Source: Niameybacter massiliensis
Lineage (GTDB): Bacteria; Bacillota; Clostridia; Lachnospirales; Cellulosilyticaceae
Direction of reading: 5' to 3'
Assembly: GCF_001282685.1 (NCBI RefSeq)
Contig: NZ_LN875035.1
Location: forward strand, 1,970,001-2,034,000
DNA: 64,000 bases
Position 1 is the first letter of the stretch. Each line of letters starts with the position of its first letter. A program made the position numbers and the translations under genes. The notes beneath the pieces are model-generated. The model worked only from the letters and a program-made list of their open reading frames with translations, had not been told where the DNA came from and ran no database searches. This document shows positions 44,010 through 53,047 of this stretch, in pieces.

Positions 44010-44801
44010 ATGGGTAAATTAAGCGGAAAAGTAGCTTTTATTACAGGTGCATCAAATGGTATCGGAAAAGGTATTGCTGAAGTCTATGCTAAGCATGGTG
44101 CTAAGCTTATTTTAGTGGATATTTCTGATAAAATTCTTGATGTAGCTAACACTTTAACTCAATCAGGCTTTGAAGCAACAGGAATTATAGCCGACGTTAC
44201 TAAACTTCAAGATCTTATAATCGCAGTTGATAAAGCGAAACAAATCTATGGTACTATTCATGTGTTGGTTGCCAATGCTGGTGTCTGTAGACTTGGTAAC
44301 TTCTTAGAAATGAGTGATAAGGATAGAGATTTTCATATTGATATCAACATCAAAGGGACTTGGAATACAGTTAAGGCAGTGTTACCTGAACTTTGTACCC
44401 ATCCAAGTGCAAGTATTGTCATCACTTCTTCTGTAACAGGTGATATGGTAGCGGATCCTGGTGAAACCGCTTATGCACTAAGTAAAGCTGCTCTTATTGG
44501 CTTTACTAAATCCCTTGCTGTAGAGTTTGCTCCACAAGGTATTCGTGTTAATGCTATTTGTCCAGGCTATGTGCGAACACCTATGGCAGAATCCATCGCC
44601 CAACAATCAAATCCTTCTGATCCCGAATCTGTTCTTACTGAAATGGCAAAGGCTATCCCACTAAGGCGTCTCGCCACTCCACAAGAAGTTGGTGAATTAG
44701 CTGCTTTCTTAGGTAGTGACGAGTCAAGTTATTTAACAGGTACTCAAAATGTTATTGATGGTGGAAGCACCTTACCCGAATCTGTAAGCGTTGGCATCTA
44801 A
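44010..44801 (+). CDS. Short-chain dehydrogenase/reductase
   Basis: A 263-residue classical SDR. TGASNGIGKG is the NAD(P) motif, NAGVCRLG the NAG motif, ITSSVTGD plus YALSKAALIG hold the Ser-Tyr-Lys catalytic set, and ICPGYVRTPMAE follows. The substrate is not known; the neighbourhood suggests a sugar or polyol. ATG at 44010 is chosen because GAGG lies 8 bases upstream; a GTG three codons earlier overlaps it. It follows the DeoR gene by about 95 bases and may share its transcript. Confidence 0.9.
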   Translation: MGKLSGKVAFITGASNGIGKGIAEVYAKHGAKLILVDISDKILDVANTLTQSGFEATGIIADVTKLQDLIIAVDKAKQIYGTIHVLVANAGVCRLGNFLEMSDKDRDFHIDINIKGTWNTVKAVLPELCTHPSASIVITSSVTGDMVADPGETAYALSKAALIGFTKSLAVEFAPQGIRVNAICPGYVRTPMAESIAQQSNPSDPESVLTEMAKAIPLRRLATPQEVGELAAFLGSDESSYLTGTQNVIDGGSTLPESVSVGI

Positions 44802-44894
44802 GTATATATTAAGATTTTTATTTTATATGTAATTGCACTCCTTTTGTTTGTAGAATGATTACAACGTAGCAGTTTGTTAAGTAAACTTTATTTG

Positions 44895-44935
44895 AGCTTA
44901 TATAGAATCTATGTATTTTAGATTCTATATAAGCT
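44895..44935 (+). terminator. Terminator of the DeoR-SDR unit
   Basis: A perfect 16-base inverted repeat (AGCTTATATAGAATCT) with a 9-base loop, then TTCTTTTT on the plus strand. Confidence 0.85.
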
Positions 44936-45059
44936 TTCTTTTTATAATCTCCCCTACCTATTCAATCTAGTTTTTTTTTACTATGCTATACTAGAAACAC
45001 AATGTTTTAATTACCTACTCTATACTTACGATTCTCAATTCTCAAAGGAGGAAATTACT

Positions 45060-45905
45060 TTGAAAGAACAATATATCACTACTTCCTATGGTAGGATTCA
45101 TCTCTATAGTAGAGGTAATGGTCCAAAGGCACTTGTACTCCTTCATGGAGCTGGCTGTGACAGTGCCATGCTTTCTTGGCGTGAAATCATGGAAGCCTTT
45201 CCTAATGACTATACCATTTATGCACCTGATCATCTTGGCTATGGACTTAGTGACAAACCAACAAATCTCATTGGTACAGCTTTTTATTCTACTCATATTG
45301 GTTGTCTAAAGGAAATTGTAGACGCTCTAGGATTAGATCAATTTGCTCTAGTTGGACTCTCTATGGGTGGTGCCATTGCTATTGGCTTTGCCTTACAATA
45401 TCCAAGAAGGGTCAAATATCTAATTCCTGTCGCTTCATGGGGACTTTCACCTAGGTTTCCCTTCCAAAAAGTCGCTAACTGGTATATTTACAAAACTAAT
45501 GGTACACTTTATCAATATAACTGGCTTGTTAAGCGTAAACACCTAGCTAAATATTTTATTGGTTACTCCCTTATAGGAAACAGAAAAAATATTACAGCAC
45601 CACTTATTGACGAAGTCTTACAAGCTTGTGCTCGTGATGGTGCCGGTAAATCCATGCAAGATTTTCAACGTAGCTCTTGTAGTAAAACAGGTACTCTCCC
45701 CTTTTATAGTGATGAACTCAAAAGATTAAGGATGCCTGTTATTTTCTTTGCCGGCGAAAAAGATCCTCTTGTTCCTTTAAAAGATATTAAGGCTGCACTC
45801 AAAAAGGTTCCCAATGGCAAACTCTATATTTTTCCCAAATGCAAACATTGGGCTATCAAAGAAAACCCTCATGCTTTCGTAGAAATCATTCAAAAGTATT
45901 ACTAA
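45060..45905 (+). CDS. Alpha/beta hydrolase
   Basis: 281 residues, no signal peptide. The fold signature includes LVLLHGAGCDSAMLSW (oxyanion region), VGLSMGGAIAIG with the nucleophilic Ser near residue 101, FFAGEKDPLVP with the acidic residue, and CKHWAIKENP with the His. The substrate is unknown; carboxylester or related bonds are usual. The start is TTG at 45060, 8 bases after AAAGGAGG; no other in-frame start fits that site. Confidence 0.87.
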   Translation: MKEQYITTSYGRIHLYSRGNGPKALVLLHGAGCDSAMLSWREIMEAFPNDYTIYAPDHLGYGLSDKPTNLIGTAFYSTHIGCLKEIVDALGLDQFALVGLSMGGAIAIGFALQYPRRVKYLIPVASWGLSPRFPFQKVANWYIYKTNGTLYQYNWLVKRKHLAKYFIGYSLIGNRKNITAPLIDEVLQACARDGAGKSMQDFQRSSCSKTGTLPFYSDELKRLRMPVIFFAGEKDPLVPLKDIKAALKKVPNGKLYIFPKCKHWAIKENPHAFVEIIQKYY

Positions 45906-46324
45906 CCTCAAATAGCCCACACCATTCAACATCTTTGTCGAAATGTGTGGGCTATTCTCTATCCAATGCTTTTTAATAAATACAACTTTTAAATAGTTGC
46001 CTTCTCCGTTAAAAACACCAAAAGCTCTTGTTGCATCATCTTGGTAAAGTTATTTTCTAAGTGCTAGCGCTTTTTAAAATTTTTCTTTATAAGAAATCAC
46101 CCAATTATAACCTTTATTTGTTACTTAACTTTTTTATACCTCTTTCACTTCAAAAACATATTGCACAAATTTTTAAATAATATATTTACTTTTTTATTAA
46201 CTTTGTGTTAATATATTTTTATTAAATTATAAATTTAATATTATTTAATAAATTAGTATAAATTAATATTAATTTTTAGTTTAATTTAACTGCATTTCAA
46301 TTTTTAAATTTAGGGGGAAGCAAC
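45906..46324. other. Intergenic region before the orphan binding lipoprotein
   Basis: 419 bases. It holds the hydrolase terminator, a GCTAGCGC core at about 46063-46070 that weakly resembles a CcpA site, and then about 230 bases of extremely AT-rich DNA leading to the lipoprotein start. A 23-codon minus-strand frame ending at 45989 could be a gene remnant but is too short to call. Confidence 0.6.
45911..45956 (+). terminator. Terminator of the alpha/beta hydrolase gene
   Basis: A 12-base inverted repeat, AATAGCCCACAC with its complement and a 22-base loop, directly after the stop. Confidence 0.7.
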
Positions 46325-48340
46325 GTGTTTAAAAAAATGAGACGTATTATGGGGTTAACTTTAGCATCAGCTGTATTGGTAACAGGCTGTAGTACCAAAC
46401 AAGCCGTTGAGACAACTACACCAAAAGCTGAATCAAACAAACAGACAGAATCGGCAAATAAATCTGAATCACCTATAGTCATTACCTACGCTTGTACCAA
46501 CAGGGATCAAAAAGATCCTTATTACAAAGACCCTGTTACTGGTGAATACTACATGAAAGAAAATGAACGCCAAGTCTACATCCAAATCTTAGAAGAAATT
46601 AAAGAAGAACTTAATGTAGACCTTCAGTTTGTAGCCATCCCTGGTTTAATCTGGGAAGTACTTCTTCAAAGTGTATTAGCCGGTGATCCTCTCGCTGATC
46701 TTGTAGATTTAGAAATCAACTCACAAGGTAGAATCTTAGCTCAAAACGTTATCCAACCTTTAGATGACTATCTTGACTTATTAGGTGATAATCCATCTCC
46801 TAAAATCTATGGCAAACACTTCTTCTTAGAGTCAGCAGCAAGTGGCATGGCATGGACACTTTCACCTCTTGTTTACAATATTGATTATATTGAAGCTGTT
46901 GAAGCACTCAAAGTGAACGGTGAGACCGTGTATCCAACAGACCTTTTCAATGATGGCAACTGGACATGGAGTGTATTTACCGATTACCTTGCTACAATCG
47001 ATGCACACTATGCCAATAGTCAAGCACCTGAAAGGCCTGAATATCGCATTGATGCTTTTAGGACAGATTACACAGAGACCCTTATTGAAGCAATCCACGC
47101 AAATGGTGGTGCACTTTATGGAGATGAAGGTCTTCAAATTGATACCCCTGAAGTTAAACAAGCTGTTGCTTACGTAGAAGAGTTAATTAACAAAGGCTTA
47201 CTTAAAGCTAATATTATAGAAGGAACAAGTAACACACCTTGGGCCTCTCAAGCAACCAACTTCAACCTGGGCGAAACAGTTTTTACTGAAATTGAAGACT
47301 GGCGTTTAGGTGAAGCTGCTAGTAAAGCTGCTGATCGTGGTCAATCTATAGGATTTATCCCATTCCCAAGACCAGATCATATGGCAGCAGATGATCCTAA
47401 CTACCAACCTTCTGTAACAAAAGGTAGTAGTACAATCATTCCAAAAGGTATATCTGAAGAAAAAATTCCAATTGCCATCGCTACCTATAACCTTTTTACT
47501 GAAAAAGTTACCAAGGCAAAAGCAGAACTTAAAGCTGCTTTAGGGGAAGACGATACAAAAACCTTAAAAGGTACTGATATTTTCCATGAAAAAATTGGTG
47601 CCGATACTGCAGAAATCTACAATAACTGGTGTGCTCCTGTAAACGAATATAGTATCATGGTTGGTGTGTACTGGAACTTCATGGAGATTGCAGGTGATTC
47701 TCTATGGGGAGCTAATGGTTCTCCAAGATTCGATGTGGCTTGGGAATCTAATAAAAACAAGATTACAGATAAACTGTCTACCATTGAAGCCCTTTTAAAT
47801 ACAGAAGAAATCAAAGATAACATCTCTCCACAAGTTGACAAAACAGCAGAAGGAGTATTCTCTATTCCTGTAGGTACAAATCCGAGTACACTCACTTGGA
47901 CTGATAAGTTCAGTGCAACAGATAATTTAGATGGTCCACTTGATATTACCACTGCTACCTTTGACACAAGCCTTACCGATTTCAATACAGTAGGTATGTA
48001 CAAAGACGGCATTGTTGTAACAATCAATGACGCCTCAGAAAATACAGGCAAAGCTAAAGCTAATATCTTTGTTTACGACCCAGCCAACAAAGAAGCACCT
48101 GTCCTTACACTCAAAGAAGAATACAGAAGTATCAGCCTTGATGAAGACACTTCTAAAATCAACTGGAACGACTTTGTAGAATCTGCTGTTGATGCAGACG
48201 GTCTCAATGTTCTATCAACAATCACTGCAGATCTCAGCACTTTAGATCCAACTACTAAAGGTGACTATACCATTGGGCTTACTGTAACAGACTTCGCTAA
48301 TAATAGTACAAGTACAGAATTAGTACTCTCTGTAAAATAA
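46325..48340 (+). CDS. Orphan solute-binding lipoprotein with C-terminal Ig-like domains
   Basis: 671 residues. The leader ends in a lipobox (VLVTGC, Cys at about 22) and a Lys/Glu/Ser linker. Residues about 50-480 look like a family 1 extracellular solute-binding protein (ADLVDLEINSQGRILAQ, NWTWSVFTDYLATIDAHY, WNFMEIAGDSLWG). Residues about 495-671 form two Ig-like, DUF5011-type domains (LDITTATFDTSLTDFNTVGMY; TKGDYTIGLTVTDFANN). No permease is next to it. Such appended domains are unusual on binding proteins and may hold it to the wall or another protein. The start is GTG at 46325, 7 bases after AGGGGG. Confidence 0.82.
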   Translation: MFKKMRRIMGLTLASAVLVTGCSTKQAVETTTPKAESNKQTESANKSESPIVITYACTNRDQKDPYYKDPVTGEYYMKENERQVYIQILEEIKEELNVDLQFVAIPGLIWEVLLQSVLAGDPLADLVDLEINSQGRILAQNVIQPLDDYLDLLGDNPSPKIYGKHFFLESAASGMAWTLSPLVYNIDYIEAVEALKVNGETVYPTDLFNDGNWTWSVFTDYLATIDAHYANSQAPERPEYRIDAFRTDYTETLIEAIHANGGALYGDEGLQIDTPEVKQAVAYVEELINKGLLKANIIEGTSNTPWASQATNFNLGETVFTEIEDWRLGEAASKAADRGQSIGFIPFPRPDHMAADDPNYQPSVTKGSSTIIPKGISEEKIPIAIATYNLFTEKVTKAKAELKAALGEDDTKTLKGTDIFHEKIGADTAEIYNNWCAPVNEYSIMVGVYWNFMEIAGDSLWGANGSPRFDVAWESNKNKITDKLSTIEALLNTEEIKDNISPQVDKTAEGVFSIPVGTNPSTLTWTDKFSATDNLDGPLDITTATFDTSLTDFNTVGMYKDGIVVTINDASENTGKAKANIFVYDPANKEAPVLTLKEEYRSISLDEDTSKINWNDFVESAVDADGLNVLSTITADLSTLDPTTKGDYTIGLTVTDFANNSTSTELVLSVK

Positions 48341-48341
48341 A

Positions 48342-48420
48342 TATTCAAAGATAGAAAAGGCTGTTGTTACAATTCACCTATTGGTTTGATTGTAACAACA
48401 GCTTTTTCTATCTTTGAATA
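48342..48420. terminator. Bidirectional terminator
   Basis: A very long inverted repeat with arms of about 30 bases (core GGCTGTTGTTACAA) between converging genes; it covers the last codons of the patatin gene. Confidence 0.85.
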
Positions 48421-49442
48421 CTCAATCTTGACCTATTACTTTCTTTAACCCATCTGGCTGCTATCTTTCTTAATTCCTTTTCATTTTCTTTCACCAACTG
48501 TTCTCCAATGGCTTTTAGATTTTGCATATTCTTCTCATCTACATTATCCATCTGTGCTAATTCTTTTTCTGATTTGCTTAGATAAGTTTGGACACGCAAA
48601 TAATCTTTAACATTTCCTCCTGCTTCATACATAACTTTTATTTGATAATCAACTGTCTCTGCTACCCCTCCTAAGAGAATAGAAAATAAAGGTCTAGCCC
48701 ATCCTGCTCCTCCCCAGTTTTTAGCTTCAGAATAAGGGTAAGGTTGTAAAATGGCTCCTGTTCCAAGTGAAAAAATAGAATAGTTATCTCCTCTATCCCT
48801 AGAAAGTTTGCTAGCTTCTGCATAGGCACAAAGTGTGGGGTTATTGGCAAATACACCACCATCTATTAAAGAATAGTTCTCTCCTTTAGAATCTCGGATA
48901 AGAGCTGGCTGAAAATACGTAGGTGCTGCACTCGTTGCTTGTATAACATCTTTTACAAAGAAATCACCTTCATCACTGCGATAAGGGTCTAATTGATTAA
49001 ATAGAACAGCCTGCCTCCTCTCAATATCATAAGAACAAATGAGACAAGGACGAATAAGCTCACTTAGTTTGATCTCTCCTAAAATACTATTTAACAGCTC
49101 TAAGTAACCTTTATTGTTATATCTTGCATTAGCAAGACCAAATACTGCATAGAGACTATGCCAAAAGCTCTTCTTAAAAATAGTTTGACCATGTTGAAGA
49201 TAAAAATCCAAAACCTCTTGTGCACTAAACCTAGATTTGGTTGGATTTTTTAAATCTGGGCAAGTATATAGTGCAGTCAAAATCCCACCTGTACTTGTTC
49301 CTGCTATTAAGTCTACATAGTCTGCAACACGTGTTTCACTATTTCCACTATACTCTTTTAGATAACTTTCAAAAGCTACTAATATTGTTGCAGGAATAAT
49401 ACCTCTTATACCGCCTCCATCTATTGATAGAATTCGAATCAT
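48408..49442 (-). CDS. Patatin-like phospholipase
   Basis: 344 residues, no signal peptide. The patatin set is complete: DGGGIRG (oxyanion hole) near residue 8, GTSTGG with the nucleophilic Ser near 50, and DGGVFANNP with the catalytic Asp near 195. Patatins hydrolyse acyl chains from phospholipids. Some serve as CBASS phage-defence effectors, but no nucleotidyltransferase or partner gene lies nearby, so a lipid-turnover role is at least as likely. GGGAGGG precedes ATG. Confidence 0.9.
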   Translation of the reverse strand: MIRILSIDGGGIRGIIPATILVAFESYLKEYSGNSETRVADYVDLIAGTSTGGILTALYTCPDLKNPTKSRFSAQEVLDFYLQHGQTIFKKSFWHSLYAVFGLANARYNNKGYLELLNSILGEIKLSELIRPCLICSYDIERRQAVLFNQLDPYRSDEGDFFVKDVIQATSAAPTYFQPALIRDSKGENYSLIDGGVFANNPTLCAYAEASKLSRDRGDNYSIFSLGTGAILQPYPYSEAKNWGGAGWARPLFSILLGGVAETVDYQIKVMYEAGGNVKDYLRVQTYLSKSEKELAQMDNVDEKNMQNLKAIGEQLVKENEKELRKIAARWVKESNRSRLSIQR

Positions 49443-49480
49443 CGTTATCCCTCCCCTGTATTCAGTATATGAAATTAATT

Positions 49481-49510
49481 AAAAAAAGCTGCCACAAAAT
49501 TTGTGACAGC
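49481..49510 (-). terminator. Terminator of the liv operon
   Basis: GCTGTCACAA and TTGTGGCAGC form a stem on the minus strand followed by seven T residues, about 75 bases beyond the livF stop. Confidence 0.75.
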
Positions 49511-49582
49511 CTCTATTTATCTCTATTACATTCCTTCTAAATGTCTTTATAATAGTTATAGACAAAGTTTCTACTTTGAGCA

Positions 49583-50287
49583 TTATGCCCCTAAATAAGC
49601 TTTTTTAACTTGAGCATTGTTGAGCAATTCTTTACCTACTCCTGAAAGAACGACTTCCCCAGTTTCTAGCACATAAGCACGATGCGCTATTTGAAGGGCC
49701 ATATTCGCATTTTGTTCAACAAGTAATACAGTTGTGCCTGTAGTATTAATTTCCTTAATAATATCAAAAATTTCTTGAACAAGAATAGGTGCAAGTCCCA
49801 TAGAGGGTTCATCCATTAAAACAATTTCTGGACGAGACATAAGTGCACGTGCCATAGCAAGCATTTGCTGTTCCCCACCACTCATGGTCCCTGCTAACTG
49901 TTTACGTCTTTCTTTAAGACGTGGGAAACGTGCATACATCTTTTCAATATCTTCACTTATTTGTTTTTTATTGTTGAGAATATAAGCACCTAACTCTAAG
50001 TTTTCTTCTACTGTCATTTGAGCAAATACGCGTCTGCCTTCAGGTACATGTGCCATTCCAAGAGGAACCAACTTATGTGCTTCAATATGTGAAATGTCCT
50101 GTTCTTTTAAAGTAATCTTGCCCCCACTTGGTTTAAGCATCCCACTTACAGCTTGCAAGGTAGAGGTTTTCCCTGCACCGTTAGCACCGATCAACGTTAC
50201 AATCTCACCTTTTGTCACTTCAAAAGAGATATTTTTCAAGGCATGGATATTGCCATAATGTACATTTAGATTTTCTACTTTTAACAT
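49583..50287 (-). CDS. livF: Branched-chain amino acid ABC transporter ATP-binding protein
   Basis: 234 residues. Walker A GANGAGKTST, signature MSGGEQQMLAMARALM, Walker B IVLMDEPSMGLAP and the LivF-typical VLLVEQNANMALQ. One of the two ATPases that power the importer at the inner face of the membrane. Last gene of livJHMGF; AAAGGAGG precedes ATG. Confidence 0.95.
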   Translation of the reverse strand: MLKVENLNVHYGNIHALKNISFEVTKGEIVTLIGANGAGKTSTLQAVSGMLKPSGGKITLKEQDISHIEAHKLVPLGMAHVPEGRRVFAQMTVEENLELGAYILNNKKQISEDIEKMYARFPRLKERRKQLAGTMSGGEQQMLAMARALMSRPEIVLMDEPSMGLAPILVQEIFDIIKEINTTGTTVLLVEQNANMALQIAHRAYVLETGEVVLSGVGKELLNNAQVKKAYLGA

Positions 50288-50299
50288 AGTTACCTCCTT

Positions 50300-51061
50300 T
50301 TAAGCCTGGCCTAAATAAGCTCCAATAACTTTTTCATTATTTTGTACTTCTTCTGGTGTTCCACGTGCAATCACATTCCCATAATCAATAACAACTAAAC
50401 GTTCACAAATAGACATGACAAGGTGCATATCATGCTCAATAAGCAAAATAGCAATCCCAAATTCATCTCGAATCATTTTAATTGTATGCATTAGCTCGTT
50501 GGTTTCATTTGGATTCATCCCCGCTGCTGGCTCATCAAGCAAAAGAAGCTTTGGCTTCCCTGCTAATGCCCTTGCAATTTCTAACTTACGTTGTTTACCA
50601 TAAGGTAAATTCATACTCAGCTCATTGGCATAACCGTCTAGTTCAAAAATCCTAAGCAATTTCATAGCCTCTTCCTGTAACCATTCTTCTTGCTTTTTGT
50701 AACGTGGTAATCTTAAAATCCCTTCTACCGTGTTATAACTTAAGCGGTTATTAAAAGCTACTTTAACATTATCAATAACGGTCATCTGTTTGAAAAGACG
50801 GATATTTTGGAATGTACGTGTAATACCTTTCTTTACGATTTGATGGGTTTTAAGTCGATCAATACGTTCACCATCAAATGTAATAGAGCCTTCTGTAGGT
50901 GTATAAACACCAGTAAGGAGGTTGAATACTGTAGTCTTGCCTGCGCCATTTGGACCAATAAGTCCTATGAGTTCCCCTTGCTCTATATGTAGGTCTAATT
51001 CAGAAACAGGTTTAATCCCTCCAAAGTTGACACTCATTTTATTGACTTCTAATAGTGACAT
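50300..51061 (-). CDS. livG: Branched-chain amino acid ABC transporter ATP-binding protein
   Basis: 253 residues. Walker A GPNGAGKTTVF, the LivG-typical GITRTFQNIRLF, signature-region LPYGKQRKLEIARAL, Walker B LLLLDEPAAGMNP and ILLIEHDMHLVM. Pairs with LivF. It lies one base after livM's stop, with AAGGAGG upstream. Confidence 0.95.
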   Translation of the reverse strand: MSLLEVNKMSVNFGGIKPVSELDLHIEQGELIGLIGPNGAGKTTVFNLLTGVYTPTEGSITFDGERIDRLKTHQIVKKGITRTFQNIRLFKQMTVIDNVKVAFNNRLSYNTVEGILRLPRYKKQEEWLQEEAMKLLRIFELDGYANELSMNLPYGKQRKLEIARALAGKPKLLLLDEPAAGMNPNETNELMHTIKMIRDEFGIAILLIEHDMHLVMSICERLVVIDYGNVIARGTPEEVQNNEKVIGAYLGQA

Positions 51062-51062
51062 A

Positions 51063-52037
51063 CTATTCCTCCTTTCCTAAGCTTACTGTTTTTTTGAATT
51101 TACCTTCTAATCCCACTTTCCCTAAGATACTTTTAAAAGTAATTCCTTTTGCTTTACAAATCATCATTACAACAAGTACTACTGAATAAATAAGCATACG
51201 GTATTCTGAAAAAGCACGTAGCATTTCATTTAATATGCCTAAAACAATGGCTGCAATAATGGTACCACTTAAACTGCCCATTCCTCCAAGTACAACGATA
51301 ATTAAGTACTCAATCGAATTTAAGAATCCAAAGCTACTTGGCGTAAGCCCCTGTAAGTAATGGGCATACAATCCACCACCAATACCTGCAAAAAAGGCGG
51401 CAATAGCAAAAGCAAAAGTTTTGTAATAGAACGTTGAAATTCCAATACAATCTGTTGCAATCTCATTTTCACGAATAGCAATAATAGCACGGCCATGTCT
51501 GGATTTAATAAGTAAGAATAAAGTTGCTACAATTGCAGCTGTAATAACAAATGTGATTGAAAAATTACTATAACTAGAAATACCTGAAAGACCTTTTGCC
51601 CCATTAGTAATTTTAAGGTTATTAAGGACAATACGAATGATTTCACCAAAACCAAGTGTAATAATACCTAAATAATCTCCACGTAGTCTAAGTGCTGGAA
51701 TCCCTATTAAAACCCCTATAAAAGCAGCAAATACTCCCCCCACAATAAGTCCTATTGGAAACTCAATAAACATAGGCAAATCTAAGTTCATTGTAATAAG
51801 TGCAGAAGTATACGCACCAATTGCCATAAACCCTGCATGCCCGAGTACAAGTTCCCCTAAGTAACCTGTTACAAGTGCTAATGAAGTTGCCATAATCACA
51901 TTAATTAAAATAGAAATAAGTACACCTGTATAGTAGTAATTAATAATGCCTACGCTCATACCAAGCATCAAAAGTGCATAAATCAAGATAGTTCCTATTA
52001 AAAAGGTAAGTGTTTTGTTCGTTTTAAGTTTTTCCAT
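51063..52037 (-). CDS. livM: Branched-chain amino acid ABC transporter permease
   Basis: 324 residues with about nine or ten membrane helices and the LivM stretches GYLGELVLGHAGFMAIGAY and LRLRGDYLGIITLGFGEIIR. ATG at 52037 is preferred, because AGGTG lies 6 bases upstream; a GTG three codons earlier directly follows the livH stop. Confidence 0.93.
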   Translation of the reverse strand: MEKLKTNKTLTFLIGTILIYALLMLGMSVGIINYYYTGVLISILINVIMATSLALVTGYLGELVLGHAGFMAIGAYTSALITMNLDLPMFIEFPIGLIVGGVFAAFIGVLIGIPALRLRGDYLGIITLGFGEIIRIVLNNLKITNGAKGLSGISSYSNFSITFVITAAIVATLFLLIKSRHGRAIIAIRENEIATDCIGISTFYYKTFAFAIAAFFAGIGGGLYAHYLQGLTPSSFGFLNSIEYLIIVVLGGMGSLSGTIIAAIVLGILNEMLRAFSEYRMLIYSVVLVVMMICKAKGITFKSILGKVGLEGKFKKTVSLGKEE

Positions 52038-52046
52038 TTTTTTCAC

Positions 52047-52949
52047 CTACACTTTCTCTCGTATATTCTTACCTAAAATACCTGATGGTTTAAGTAAGAG
52101 TACTAAAATTAAGATTAAGAATAAAATGGCATCTGCCCAAGATGAAGCTTCTGCCCAAAATACAGAGAAAAATCCTTTTGCCAAACTTTCAATAATCCCA
52201 AGTAAGAAACCGCCAAGCATGGCACCTGGTATGACACCAATACCACCAAGTACAGCTGCAATAAAGGCTTTAAGTCCAGGCATAACCCCCATTAGAGGTT
52301 TAATTTGTGGGTAGGCCATGGCAAAGAGAATCCCTCCCATTGCTCCAAGAGCTGAACCAATTGCAAAAGCAATAGAAATGGTTTTATTAACTGAAATTCC
52401 CATAAGTGATGCTGCTTGTGCATCTTCTGATGCTGCACGCATGGCTTTCCCAAGTTTTGTCTTTTTGATGAAAAGTTCTAAAGCAACCATTAATAAAAGA
52501 GATAAACCTAAAGAAATCAACATAATCTTACTAATTTGTAGCTGGCCAATTTGAATAGGTTCTAAAGAAATGGTTGGGAAGGGTTTAGAGCTTGCTCCAA
52601 ATAAAATATTGAATAACGTTTCTAAGAAAAAGCTTACACCAATGGCCGTAATAAGCGCCCACATTCTTGGTGCATTACGAAGAGGCTTATAAGCAATCCT
52701 CTCAATCCCCATCCCAATCACTGCACAAGACATCATAGAAATAATAATAGCAACTGGAAGCGGCAAGCCAAATACGGCAATCATGACAAAAGCAATATAT
52801 GCCCCCACCATCATAATATCTCCGTGTGCAAAGTTTATAAGTTTTACAATCCCATATACCATCGTATATCCTAATGCAATCAACGCATAAATACTACCGA
52901 TATGTAGACCATTTAATATTTGCTGAATAAAAAGTGTACCATAGTCCAT
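52047..52949 (-). CDS. livH: Branched-chain amino acid ABC transporter permease
   Basis: 300 residues with about eight membrane helices; GSIYALIALGYTMVYGIVKLINFAHGD at the N-terminus is diagnostic of LivH. It forms the channel with LivM. It follows livJ across a hairpin at 53005-53032. Confidence 0.94.
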   Translation of the reverse strand: MDYGTLFIQQILNGLHIGSIYALIALGYTMVYGIVKLINFAHGDIMMVGAYIAFVMIAVFGLPLPVAIIISMMSCAVIGMGIERIAYKPLRNAPRMWALITAIGVSFFLETLFNILFGASSKPFPTISLEPIQIGQLQISKIMLISLGLSLLLMVALELFIKKTKLGKAMRAASEDAQAASLMGISVNKTISIAFAIGSALGAMGGILFAMAYPQIKPLMGVMPGLKAFIAAVLGGIGVIPGAMLGGFLLGIIESLAKGFFSVFWAEASSWADAILFLILILVLLLKPSGILGKNIREKV

Positions 52950-53004
52950 ACAAAGTCCCCTCTCCTCTTGATTTTACATAACTCGTGCTAAACTTTTAAA
53001 ATGT

Positions 53005-53032
53005 GGGGCTGTTGCACTTATACAACAACCCC
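53005..53032 (-). other. Intercistronic hairpin after livJ
   Basis: GGGGTTGTTG and CAACAGCCCC form a GC-rich stem with a short loop and no strong T run, between the binding-protein gene and the permeases. It probably lets livJ be made in excess. Confidence 0.7.
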
Positions 53033-53047
53033 TCATCAATCTACTTT

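Noticed and set aside
45989-46060. Possible tail of a decayed gene (23 codons on the minus strand)
   Set aside because: Too short, with a stop just upstream and no recognisable family.
46061-46078. CcpA-type catabolite site (GCTAGCGC core)
   Set aside because: Only part of the consensus is matched and it lies about 250 bases from the next start codon; too weak to call.
48408-49442. Patatin as the effector of a CBASS phage-defence system
   Set aside because: No cyclic-nucleotide synthase or accessory defence gene lies on either side.
52015-52314. 99-codon plus-strand frame antisense to livM/livH
   Set aside because: It is a mirror of hydrophobic codons in the livH gene and has no start signal.
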